DNA of 28,010 bases from a virus: the IMG/VR virus record IMGVR_UViG_3300046680_000009, positions 1 to 28,010 of that record; one strand, given 5' to 3'. The notes beneath the pieces are model-generated. The model saw only the letters and a list, made by a program, of their open reading frames with translations, ran no database searches and had not been told where the DNA came from. Positions 1 through 5,874 of the stretch are shown piece by piece (the stretch's first letter is position 1; every line of letters starts with the position of its first letter). A program made the position numbers and the translations under genes.

Positions 1-68
1 CATACAAAACCATACTCGTCCTTGTAAGGAAAGACCATATCAGGGGAGTACCAGGTCTCCTTATCCAT
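1..68 (-). CDS. 5' end of an unrecognised protein, cut by the window edge
   Basis: An ATG on the minus strand (complement of 66-68) directly follows the stop codon of the HNH gene, with no spacer, and opens a frame that runs off the window. About 22 residues are visible, beginning MDKETWYSPDMVFPYKDEYG. A GGAG ribosome site lies 8 bases before the ATG, inside the last codons of the HNH gene, in the segment duplicated from the end of the kinase gene. This suggests the gene originally followed the polynucleotide kinase directly. The visible part is too short to assign a function. Confidence 0.6.
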   Translation of the reverse strand, partial: MDKETWYSPDMVFPYKDEYGFV

Positions 69-94
69 CTAGAAGTCTCCGTCTGCAACTTGCA
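67..94. repeat. Direct repeat copy A (3' end of HNH gene)
   Basis: This 28-base block matches positions 819-846 at 26 of 28 positions, including an uninterrupted 18-base run (CTCCGTCTGCAACTTGCA on the plus strand). It encodes the last residues of the HNH protein (LQVADGDF plus stop) and contains the ribosome site of the gene starting at 68. The two copies bracket the HNH gene. Confidence 0.9.
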
Positions 95-758
95 GTACAC
101 GAATTCCGTAATCTCCCAAGAACTTTATAGCCCAGTTCAATTTATCCTCCACTCGTTGTCCACTTGGTTGAGAGCGTGTCCAAAGCTCTAGATTTTCCAC
201 ACTATTATCGTCTTTAATACCATTTTTATGGTGAACATTTTCATGAGCTAAAAGAGGACGACCCAAGTGCTCGGACATTACAAACACATGTTCTAACATT
301 CCCCCGCTACTATTAGCGTTAGGATGATTGCCAATCATATGTTTAGGCAGATGAATATAGCCCTTCGGATCTTTGCGTGGCTTAGCCTCTCCTCTAGGAG
401 AAGCCAGTGCTATAGCAGGATCACCGTTTCTAAGTAATCTACCGTAATGAGTCTGACAATATATTTTTCTATGTATATACTTGTCACAACCATCAATAGA
501 ACAAGGACCTTCTGGTCTACGGTTAATCTTTTTTACGACTGTGGTATCACCATATTTCTTGAATCTTTCGTAATGCTTAGAGCAATAGCCTTTTACATAT
601 GAAATAATCTCACAGTCTTCCACAGAACATGGAAGCTTAGTCCGCTTTACAGGTGCTCCTAGAGGATCGCCATATCGTTGAACACGGTAGTAGTGCTTCT
701 GACAATACCCACGTACAGCACTAGGTATGCTACAACTATCTACAGAACAGTTTGTCAT
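69..758 (-). CDS. HNH homing-type endonuclease with three zinc-finger-like repeats
   Basis: This 229-residue protein is a mobile DNA endonuclease of the phage HNH_3 type. Three tandem Cys/His repeats fill residues 4-31, 44-71 and 86-113, each of the form CSxxxC...YCxxHYxRxxxxGD; they probably bind zinc and help recognise DNA. A linker with a GYIHL motif leads to the catalytic core at about 156-195: EH157, the HH pair at 176-177, N179, and the usual ENLELW end. Residues 202-218 (RVEDKLNWAIKFLGDYG) look like a normal end for this family. The remaining 11 residues, IRVLQVADGDF, instead match the C terminus of the adjacent polynucleotide kinase. The ribosome site is weak (AAAGGA), in an AT-rich spacer. 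HNH function is confident; the insertion history is inference. Confidence 0.92.
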   Translation of the reverse strand: MTNCSVDSCSIPSAVRGYCQKHYYRVQRYGDPLGAPVKRTKLPCSVEDCEIISYVKGYCSKHYERFKKYGDTTVVKKINRRPEGPCSIDGCDKYIHRKIYCQTHYGRLLRNGDPAIALASPRGEAKPRKDPKGYIHLPKHMIGNHPNANSSGGMLEHVFVMSEHLGRPLLAHENVHHKNGIKDDNSVENLELWTRSQPSGQRVEDKLNWAIKFLGDYGIRVLQVADGDF

Positions 759-820
759 ATCTTAATCCTTTAGTAATCTAGTTATTTACATAACAGTATA
801 CTAGACTACTTATAATAAAT
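759..820. other. AT-rich spacer upstream of the HNH gene
   Basis: This 62-base spacer has only 13 G or C bases (21%), much lower than the flanking genes. It carries TATTAT- and TATACT-like hexamers on the minus strand, but no convincing -35 partner, so a private promoter for the HNH gene is possible but not shown. Its composition fits DNA that arrived with the endonuclease gene. Confidence 0.5.
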
Positions 821-846
821 CTAGAATGCTCCGTCTGCAACTTGCA
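819..846. repeat. Direct repeat copy B (3' end of kinase gene)
   Basis: Partner of 67-94, with 26 of 28 bases identical. It encodes the end of the polynucleotide kinase (LQVADGAF plus stop). Just beyond the identical block the two copies still encode Ile-Arg-Val, but with different codons (ATA AGA GTT here, ATT CGT GTA in copy A). Confidence 0.9.
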
Positions 847-1726
847 AAACTCTTATTTGTAGCTTACGAAGACGACGTACAACACGGTCCCTGTCATCGA
901 ACCAGGCCAGGATATTGTACTTACCACGAATGTACTTGTCCACCATGTACTGCTTCACATCAGCATCGTTCCAGTCCTTCTGGTCTATACCATCGCGCAT
1001 GTAGAATTCCTGGAACCTGATGTGATGAATAGCATTCCATTCCTCAGTGTCCGCGCGGCAAGTATCAGGGCGACCAGACATTCCAAAATGCGGAGCCCAT
1101 GGCAGACCGTCCTCAATAACATCTTTAAGCAGAACGATATCTGCATGAGGTGCGTCAGTCAGGACACGAGTGTAGTCATATGGAGACCTTGCAACATGCT
1201 TGGCAGTGGTTCCGTCAGTGTCCCAGACAACACAGTAAGGTAGATCCGGATCAAACTCAAGAGGAGCTGACAGGACAACATCGTTCATCCACTCAGCAGT
1301 CAGCTTCCACTTATCAATTCGTGCAGCCATCTTACGGATAACCGTTTCACCAACAGAACGTTCTCCGTCAATTGCGCGGCTCCAGTCATTGGTGATGCAG
1401 TCCTCAGTAGTAATATGGCTGAAATCCTGGACCTTGAACAGTACTTCACCATCAAAGAGACGCTTGATGCGCTTAGGCATATTCTTCTCAATGTGAGTGT
1501 TGTCCACAATCACGTCCTTGCCCGCCTTTACAGCAGCAAGAATAGCCTTGTCCTGGATATCCAGTGCAATAGCCTCAGCATCCTTTGAGTAAGGAAGTCC
1601 AACCATTGCACGGATGTCATCCATGTTCACACGGACAATCTGACCATTGGACTCCTCTACCTGCTGCTTGGCCCAGGTACTCTTGCCACTAGCGGGCAGA
1701 CCGCGACAAAGTGTAATCGTAGTCAT
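821..1726 (-). CDS. pseT: T4 PseT-like polynucleotide 5'-kinase/3'-phosphatase
   Basis: The protein has 301 residues, the same length as T4 PseT. In T4 this enzyme phosphorylates 5'-OH ends and removes 3' and cyclic phosphates, preparing cleaved tRNA for ligation after host anticodon-nuclease attack. The kinase P-loop is GLPASGKST (9-17, K15 and S16), followed by D36 and R39 in MDDIR. The phosphatase domain shows the acyl-phosphatase DTDGT motif (169-173), SGRP at 217-220, D254 and K258, and WFDDR at 275-279, matching the family order and nearly the T4 numbering. The C terminus IRVLQVADGAF corresponds to T4 CWQVASGDF. A ribosome site (GGAAGGA) lies about 8 bases before the ATG. No RNA ligase gene is in this window. 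The last codons are duplicated at the end of the HNH gene. Confidence 0.95.
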   Translation of the reverse strand: MTTITLCRGLPASGKSTWAKQQVEESNGQIVRVNMDDIRAMVGLPYSKDAEAIALDIQDKAILAAVKAGKDVIVDNTHIEKNMPKRIKRLFDGEVLFKVQDFSHITTEDCITNDWSRAIDGERSVGETVIRKMAARIDKWKLTAEWMNDVVLSAPLEFDPDLPYCVVWDTDGTTAKHVARSPYDYTRVLTDAPHADIVLLKDVIEDGLPWAPHFGMSGRPDTCRADTEEWNAIHHIRFQEFYMRDGIDQKDWNDADVKQYMVDKYIRGKYNILAWFDDRDRVVRRLRKLQIRVLQVADGAF

Positions 1727-1939
1727 TTACTTATCCTTCCACTTGTAGTATCCTAGTACGTTTACACCAACGAAAAACGCACAGATAACAATGAACGGCC
1801 ACTGGTGCGTAAATATGGCATAGACAATCCATAAGACATTGTAGATAATACCTACTGTCAAACCCTGCCTACTCTTCCTTACAGCCAGCATGTAGTATCC
1901 AATGATACCTATAGCTGAAAGGATAGAACTGAATATCAC
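1727..1939 (-). CDS. Small membrane protein, PnuC/PQ-loop-like, three helices
   Basis: This 70-residue protein has about three hydrophobic segments: residues 2-19, a weaker one around 28-43, and 47-64. It has a basic RKSRQG turn and ends in KWKDK. Small phage proteins of this layout resemble a fragment of PnuC-type nicotinamide riboside transporters or of PQ-loop proteins; that is an impression from the pattern, not a proven relationship. It starts with GTG, overlaps the stop of the upstream 103-residue gene by 4 bases (GTGA), and is probably translationally coupled to it. Its stop codon abuts the start of the kinase gene. Confidence 0.75.
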   Translation of the reverse strand: MIFSSILSAIGIIGYYMLAVRKSRQGLTVGIIYNVLWIVYAIFTHQWPFIVICAFFVGVNVLGYYKWKDK

Positions 1940-2247
1940 TGCTCTGCCTTAACTATTCGATAGATGAAGTTGGGATGATACTTCTTGTAGAAATCTTCCT
2001 GGCCCTTAAGAATGCGGGAGTTGTATGCAGTCTCATTGCGCTTCCACACATTATCAGGATAGAGCCATTCCATGTAGTACCTGGTCTGGTCGCATACCTT
2101 GCTATGCTCAGTTGCTATCTCCAGCATCTTGGTCAGAGTAATGACCTCAGCATTTTCTGCAAAATCCGTTTCACAAACTGCACATGTGAAGGCCACCGGA
2201 TAGCTCATACCAGAATCGCTGGCTTCAAAGTTATCGAAGTTTCCCAT
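1936..2247 (-). CDS. Unrecognised 103-residue protein with a CxxC pair
   Basis: A strong ribosome site (AGGAGG, AGTC, then ATG) supports this gene. The protein has CAVC at about residues 22-25 and another cysteine near 52 (KVCDQTRYYMEWLYP), so metal binding is possible but not established. The rest is polar and aromatic with no signal peptide or membrane segment. I do not recognise the family. It is followed by the membrane protein gene with a 4-base overlap. The 75 bases before its start (2248-2322) show nothing beyond the ribosome site. Confidence 0.8.
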   Translation of the reverse strand: MGNFDNFEASDSGMSYPVAFTCAVCETDFAENAEVITLTKMLEIATEHSKVCDQTRYYMEWLYPDNVWKRNETAYNSRILKGQEDFYKKYHPNFIYRIVKAEQ

Positions 2248-2322
2248 GACTTCCTCCTAAGATGAGATCAAGAGGACAGAGGATGCTTCCCCCACCCTGT
2301 TGAACCAACCTTACACCTGCTG

Positions 2323-2577
2323 CTACAGGTTGTCCAGCGCTTCCATCATCTTCTCTCGCGCAGCATCGTACCCGGAATCATAGCCGCTCTCACGACCATC
2401 CTCAAACCCGATACTGTAGGAATCATCGCTCATACTAGAGGCAAAGTCATCCATAACCTCAGTAAGCTCCTCAATCATCACCTTAAGGTCATACGGAAGG
2501 AACACATCCCTGTCAAACATGGAACGATCCTCCAGAACCCGCAGTACCTTCAGAGCAGTAGCGAGACTGTCAGTCAT
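2323..2577 (-). CDS. Unrecognised small acidic protein (84 residues)
   Basis: A good ribosome site (TAAGGAG, then TTCTA) precedes the ATG. The protein is predicted helical and strongly acidic, with Asp/Glu-rich stretches (EELTEVMDDFASSMSDD) and a repeated GxESGYDSGYDAA pattern around residues 58-73. It overlaps the stop of the upstream 78-residue acidic gene by one base. Small acidic early proteins of this type often bind host proteins or act as DNA mimics; nothing here proves either role. Confidence 0.75.
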   Translation of the reverse strand: MTDSLATALKVLRVLEDRSMFDRDVFLPYDLKVMIEELTEVMDDFASSMSDDSYSIGFEDGRESGYDSGYDAAREKMMEALDNL

Positions 2578-2813
2578 TAGAACTCCTTAGTGTTACTGTA
2601 GTGGATCTCAGCATTGGACAATTCATCCTGGACGTCGTCCATAAGTCCTAGCAACTCAAAGAAGGCGTCATCCATCTCTTCCCACTTCTCCTTGAGAGAA
2701 TCGGGTACATCATAGTCGTCAATCACATGAAGGCCATAAACCAGCACCTCATAGAGTCCACCTTCCCACTCGATCTTGCCAAGCAGGTCATAAATGTTAT
2801 GTGATTCATCCAT
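2577..2813 (-). CDS. Unrecognised small acidic protein (78 residues)
   Basis: The frame is acidic and leucine-rich (DDAFFELLGLMDDVQDEL). Two ATG codons are possible, at 2819 and 2813. The ribosome site (TTTAGGG) touches the first ATG directly but sits 5-7 bases before the second, so the start at 2813 (MDESHNIYDLLGK) is preferred; the longer form adds only Met-Thr. It resembles the downstream acidic gene in composition, and the pair could be a diverged duplication, though no alignable motif is obvious. It lies just after the DnaC-like ATPase gene. Function unknown. Confidence 0.75.
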   Translation of the reverse strand: MDESHNIYDLLGKIEWEGGLYEVLVYGLHVIDDYDVPDSLKEKWEEMDDAFFELLGLMDDVQDELSNAEIHYSNTKEF

Positions 2814-2821
2814 AGTCATCC

Positions 2822-3502
2822 CTAAAGTCGTGTGTCCTTACCCAGAAGAGGGTAGGAGTCAAAGGCATCATGCTGGAAACTCTCGAAAGAGTCTCCGTAG
2901 ACCCCTCGCATTGACTCAGGGTCGATATTGGTAGTAATGATCGTGGGCAGAGCACTGTCATACCTTACACGGATAAGCTCATGAAAGAAGCTCTCGGTAA
3001 AACCTGACTGTGTACGGTACTCCTGACCTATATCATCGATAACCACAAGTGATCGTGTCCGTACCGCCTCAAGTACAGCATTGGCCTTTACCTTGCGTTC
3101 GCTTCCTTCACTGTCAAAGGTATTGGTCATTGCGGATTTAAGGTCGGAGAACCTTATGAAGTAAACCTTGAGAAAAGGGTGCTTACGCTGTACTTCCATA
3201 AGAGTAATAGCAGCAAGCGTAGTCTTACGGGTTCCATTGCGTCCGTAGAACAGCATGCCCTTACCAATATTGTCACGGCTTTCAGGAAAGTTACCGGAAT
3301 TCGCTCGTTCCTTTGAAACATAATGATCCATGAAATTGTCAGTAAAACTACGTGCGGCGGACAATGCCATCTTACGGGTTCCGTTAACCTTGTCAACAGG
3401 TACATCAGAATCATAATCCTGAAAGCTCATACCACGCAGCTTTATAGGGATATTCGCGCTTCCCCATCGGCTGACAAAATACTCCTCAGGCAGGGCTACC
3501 AT
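2822..3502 (-). CDS. DnaC/IstB-like AAA+ ATPase, probable helicase loader
   Basis: This 226-residue ATPase has the layout of phage DnaC-like helicase loaders, which place the replicative helicase on DNA. Relative to the ATG at 3502 it shows a Walker A region GRNGTRKT (87-94), Walker B LVVIDD (152-157), and sensor-1 TIITTNID (about 188-195). The C-terminal GKDTR resembles the usual GRDxR end. The Walker A is odd: the glycine expected before the lysine is arginine. The start at 3502 is chosen because GGGAGGAG stands 4 bases before it. A longer TTG-started frame to 3547 would overlap the upstream gene by 62 bases and has no good ribosome site. With the chosen start the overlap is 17 bases. No replicative helicase is in the window. 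Confidence 0.85.
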   Translation of the reverse strand: MVALPEEYFVSRWGSANIPIKLRGMSFQDYDSDVPVDKVNGTRKMALSAARSFTDNFMDHYVSKERANSGNFPESRDNIGKGMLFYGRNGTRKTTLAAITLMEVQRKHPFLKVYFIRFSDLKSAMTNTFDSEGSERKVKANAVLEAVRTRSLVVIDDIGQEYRTQSGFTESFFHELIRVRYDSALPTIITTNIDPESMRGVYGDSFESFQHDAFDSYPLLGKDTRL

Positions 3503-3869
3503 GCTTCTCCTCCCATTCGCGTTCCAATCTGTCCCACTTGTCTTCAACTACGACAGGCGCAAGCTTAGCACTGATCTGTTCTGCCCGATAGAGAAAATCC
3601 TGCCAACCAGGGTTCTTTCCTCTGAGTGATGCATCCTGCATGTACAGGTCCATCATCGACATCATGGTAGCAGAGTCCGTCTTGTCTTTCCAGTTGGTAA
3701 GAGACCCAGCCATAGCACGTACGTTGATTACTCCGAATCCTGACCATGCTGCTGCCTGGAATCTCTTACGGAAGTATTCTGCCAACTTCATTGAATTGAA
3801 AGATGACTTAGGGACGACTTCCTCTTCAGAGGTGTCATCCCATAAATCACCCCAAGCTCCTGGGGACAC
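3486..3869 (-). CDS. Unrecognised 127-residue protein upstream of the DnaC-like gene
   Basis: This starts with GTG (MSPGAWGDLWDD), with AAGGGGA about 8 bases upstream. The protein has an acidic N terminus, a central conserved-looking block (LAEYFRKRFQAAAWSG, about 29-44), and a charged C terminus with alternating Glu and Arg/Lys (DRLEREWEEKHG). Its position immediately before a DnaC-like ATPase, in an overlapping arrangement, suggests a replication role such as initiator or loader partner. That is inference from position only. I see no DNA-binding motif I can name. Confidence 0.75.
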   Translation of the reverse strand: MSPGAWGDLWDDTSEEEVVPKSSFNSMKLAEYFRKRFQAAAWSGFGVINVRAMAGSLTNWKDKTDSATMMSMMDLYMQDASLRGKNPGWQDFLYRAEQISAKLAPVVVEDKWDRLEREWEEKHGSPA

Positions 3870-3872
3870 TAT

Positions 3873-4124
3873 TCAGTTCCCCTTGTCGTGTGCTCTGCGG
3901 ATCTTCAACAGGACACCACTGGGCTCAGTATCTATGTACATATGGTAGAGGCCTCGGGTAACAAGCTGCCATGTCAATGACTTCTCTATGGCAGATGGAA
4001 CTGTCTCCTTGTAATCCATCTCAGCACACCACTTGGCATACTCAAAGTCATAGTAAAGCTGTCCACCGAACCAATCGGGAAAGTCATCAAGGAGAGACTC
4101 CCAAACCCACTTAGGCTTTGTCAT
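3873..4124 (-). CDS. Unrecognised 83-residue protein
   Basis: A good ribosome site (GGAG, then TCCGC) precedes the ATG, which overlaps the stop of the DUF3310 gene (ATGA). The sequence is rich in Trp, Tyr and Asp (PKWVWESLLDDFPDWFGG; YYDFEYAKWCAEMD) and ends basic. It appears to be a soluble, compact protein without a membrane segment. I do not recognise the family. Tight coupling to its neighbours places it in the same early operon. Confidence 0.75.
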   Translation of the reverse strand: MTKPKWVWESLLDDFPDWFGGQLYYDFEYAKWCAEMDYKETVPSAIEKSLTWQLVTRGLYHMYIDTEPSGVLLKIRRAHDKGN

Positions 4125-4513
4125 GCGGACTCCCTATTGATCAGGTACTCAATGTACCAAATAGCCTTCTTCAGATCCTCTACACCATTCTTGTCCCTGT
4201 ATCGGAGAAGATACTTCAATGCAGACCCCTCAAAGAAGTCCAGACCATTAGCTGTGATGACATCAATGGGCGAGATTCCCATCTTCTCATAGTGGTTTCC
4301 ACCAACCTGCTTAAGCGTATCCTTGGGTGCCAACTCCAGAATCCACCAGGAAATCTGAAAGCTTTCCGGGCTGAGAGTATCATGGCATTCAAGATTGTAC
4401 TTCTGATGCATATGAATGCCATCTATATCAACAGCTTCCACAACCCAAGGATGGTCAGATCCGTAGAAACTACTGGTAATAATATCTCCTGCAATAGGAA
4501 TAGCCTTAGACAT
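4121..4513 (-). CDS. DUF3310-domain protein (phage nucleotide-kinase-like family)
   Basis: The C-terminal part (about residues 69-126) is a clear DUF3310 domain: GGNHYEKM, SPIDVITANGLDFFEGSALKY, and LLRYRDKNGVEDLKKAIWYIEYL. The family is widespread in phages and includes relatives of T7 gp1.7, a nucleotide kinase, so a role in nucleotide metabolism is plausible but indirect. The N-terminal 65 residues (IPIAGDIITSSFYG...WVVEAVDIDGIHM) look like a separate small beta-rich domain. The ribosome site AAGGAG overlaps the end of the upstream gene by 8 bases. The domain call is confident; the enzymatic activity is not. Confidence 0.88.
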   Translation of the reverse strand: MSKAIPIAGDIITSSFYGSDHPWVVEAVDIDGIHMHQKYNLECHDTLSPESFQISWWILELAPKDTLKQVGGNHYEKMGISPIDVITANGLDFFEGSALKYLLRYRDKNGVEDLKKAIWYIEYLINRESA

Positions 4514-5447
4514 TTCGCTCCTTGATAAGTTCAGTCATAGTACGGATAGTACGAGAGAATGCTTCTCCCATTTGTGCAATGTTCTCGCCGAGTTCCACAA
4601 GAAGGACATCTGTCCGAGAATTGTCCCAAGGAGATACATTCTTGGCAACATCATCCCAGATTTCCTGAGTAGTAACAGGAACAAGCTCAGCCTTCTTTGC
4701 TGCCTGCTCCTCCACCTTCTTGGCCACGAATGCGTCAATACCTGAAACGCTCTGTACGGCTGTCTGAGGCTCTGAAACAGGCTCAGTGGGCTTGGGTGCC
4801 ACTGCCTTCTTCGCAGCCCTCTTACGGGCCACTGGAGCCTTCTTAGGGGCTACTCCTGACTCTACTGCCAGAGCTTCCTGTTCGGCCTTGAACTCTTCCT
4901 GCTTACGCTCACGGTCAGCCTTGTCCTCAGCAGACTCGTATCCTTCAAAGACGTCCACCATACCGTTGAGGTTCAGCGTCAGGATTTCGGAATGGGACTT
5001 GGCCTCATACAGGATCTCCAGATCGGACAGGGACGACTCACCCTGAGTATAGGTACTCTCAGGATCAAAGAACATCAGGAAGACAGTCTCATCTCCCTCT
5101 GCCGCACGGTCCTTGAGGAGCTTGAAGCCAGTGCTGAGTGCAAGGTGCTCATCCTCAACCTTGATGATGTCGGGAAGGGCAGCAAGATCCCTGTTCATGG
5201 GAGCATCCTTGACCTGGATGACCTGAACATCTGCATCGGTAGCAATGGCATACTTGGTCATAAGATTCAGAGCAGGACCAGACCGGCCAAGGATAGGAAA
5301 GATAACCTTCACCTCTCGGATGCCAACAGCGTCAGGGTCACCCTTCTTTCCGAAAACCCAGTCGTCAAGGTTCTCCTTCAGATTGGCCGCAGAAGTCTTA
5401 CCAGTACCGGCAACCATGATCGTCAGGTCACGAGTGAAGTCACGCAA
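4506..5447 (-). CDS. Unrecognised 313-residue protein with Lys/Ala/Pro-rich linker
   Basis: The start is taken as the TTG at 5447 because AAGGAGG lies 5-6 bases before it; another TTG at 5462 is less well placed. Residues 1-165 look like an alpha/beta fold (VKVIFPILGRSGPALNLMT, DETVFLMFFDP). An acidic/charged helix (174-193) is followed by a histone-H1-like linker rich in Lys, Ala and Pro (about 199-226), then a helical C terminus. The GTGKTS near residue 14 is not a full Walker A motif because the leading glycine spacing is wrong. I do not recognise the family. The basic linker could bind nucleic acid; that is speculative. A perfect stem-loop stands just upstream. Confidence 0.82.
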   Translation of the reverse strand: MRDFTRDLTIMVAGTGKTSAANLKENLDDWVFGKKGDPDAVGIREVKVIFPILGRSGPALNLMTKYAIATDADVQVIQVKDAPMNRDLAALPDIIKVEDEHLALSTGFKLLKDRAAEGDETVFLMFFDPESTYTQGESSLSDLEILYEAKSHSEILTLNLNGMVDVFEGYESAEDKADRERKQEEFKAEQEALAVESGVAPKKAPVARKRAAKKAVAPKPTEPVSEPQTAVQSVSGIDAFVAKKVEEQAAKKAELVPVTTQEIWDDVAKNVSPWDNSRTDVLLVELGENIAQMGEAFSRTIRTMTELIKERNV

Positions 5448-5466
5448 AATTTCCTCCTTCAATAGG

Positions 5467-5510
5467 AAAGCTCCTGTGAGCTTGGATTAACCATAGTTCA
5501 CAGGAGCTTT
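5467..5510 (-). terminator. Perfect 13-bp stem-loop between two early genes
   Basis: AAAGCTCCTGTGA (5467-5479) and its exact complement (5498-5510) form a 13-bp stem with an 18-base loop. It starts 5 bases after the stop of the upstream membrane protein gene and ends 20 bases before the TTG of the next gene. On the minus-strand transcript the stem ends in CUUU followed by CCUAUU, only moderately U-rich. It may be a weak terminator or attenuator, or an RNA-processing or stability element. The stem also holds an AGGAG sequence that would be hidden when folded. Confidence 0.55.
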
Positions 5511-5514
5511 AGAG

Positions 5515-5775
5515 TCAAGGAAGAGGCGGGATGTTAGACTGTCGTCTCACTCGCTTCTCCGCAGCTCTAGGCACTGCCTTGTGTACCGTGGTGTCGATGA
5601 GAAGGACTATTCCACAGACAGCAGAGACTGTCAAGTACTGATGAGGAACGAAAGTGAGGCCGTAGGCTAAGCCAGGTAGTAGGATAAAGTGAATCAACCA
5701 GTCGGGTAGGTTGATGTGTGTCTTCAGGTATGTCCAGAGATAGACTAAGCTCAGTGCCATTAGTAGTAGGTTCAT
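5515..5775 (-). CDS. Small membrane protein (86 residues)
   Basis: Two or three hydrophobic segments are visible (about residues 2-16, 25-42 and 47-62), followed by a strongly basic tail (HKAVPRAAEKRVRRQ) and a proline-rich end. This suggests an inner-membrane protein with a cytoplasmic positive tail. It is the first gene after the control region and is separated from the structural operon by a terminator. The ribosome site is poor (GGTAGG). A small membrane protein here could be holin-like or superinfection-related, but no lysin gene is adjacent and I do not assign a role. Confidence 0.65.
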   Translation of the reverse strand: MNLLLMALSLVYLWTYLKTHINLPDWLIHFILLPGLAYGLTFVPHQYLTVSAVCGIVLLIDTTVHKAVPRAAEKRVRRQSNIPPLP

Positions 5776-5874
5776 GTCAGTAGCCTACCAGAGGTTGCTG
5801 TACTTGACACTGACAAGAAAAGTTTGGTAGTCTCTGGTATGTCGAAGCACTACCCCATAAAAGCATATAAAGAT
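5776..5874 (-). promoter_or_regulatory. Probable control region of the early operon
   Basis: This is the only sizeable gap between the structural and early blocks. It holds a near-perfect 15-base dyad (CTTGACACTGACAAG, 5803-5817; 12 of 15 positions symmetric) and a second pair of inverted arms, TACCAGAG (5786-5793) and CTCTGGTA (5832-5839), around nearly the same centre. On the minus strand, GTGTCA, 17 bases, then TGGTAGGCT makes an extended -10 promoter candidate just before the 86-residue gene. On the plus strand TTGACA (5804-5809) is followed after 18 bases by a weak TAGTCT. The promoter calls are tentative. Confidence 0.4.

Noticed and set aside
2248-2322. Possible small gene or hairpin in the 75-base gap
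   Set aside because: No start codon with ribosome site and no stable inverted repeat; only the AGGAGG of the next gene is evident.
3503-3547. Longer N terminus of the DnaC-like protein starting at TTG 3547
   Set aside because: The ATG at 3502 has a strong GGGAGGAG ribosome site and gives a smaller overlap with the upstream gene.
4118-4525. Plus-strand open frame of 135 residues opposite the DUF3310 gene
   Set aside because: It mirrors a real, family-matched gene on the other strand, has no ribosome site and no recognisable protein pattern.
5380-5410. GTGKTS in the 313-residue protein as an ATP-binding P-loop
   Set aside because: The leading glycine and spacing of Walker A are missing and no Walker B is evident.
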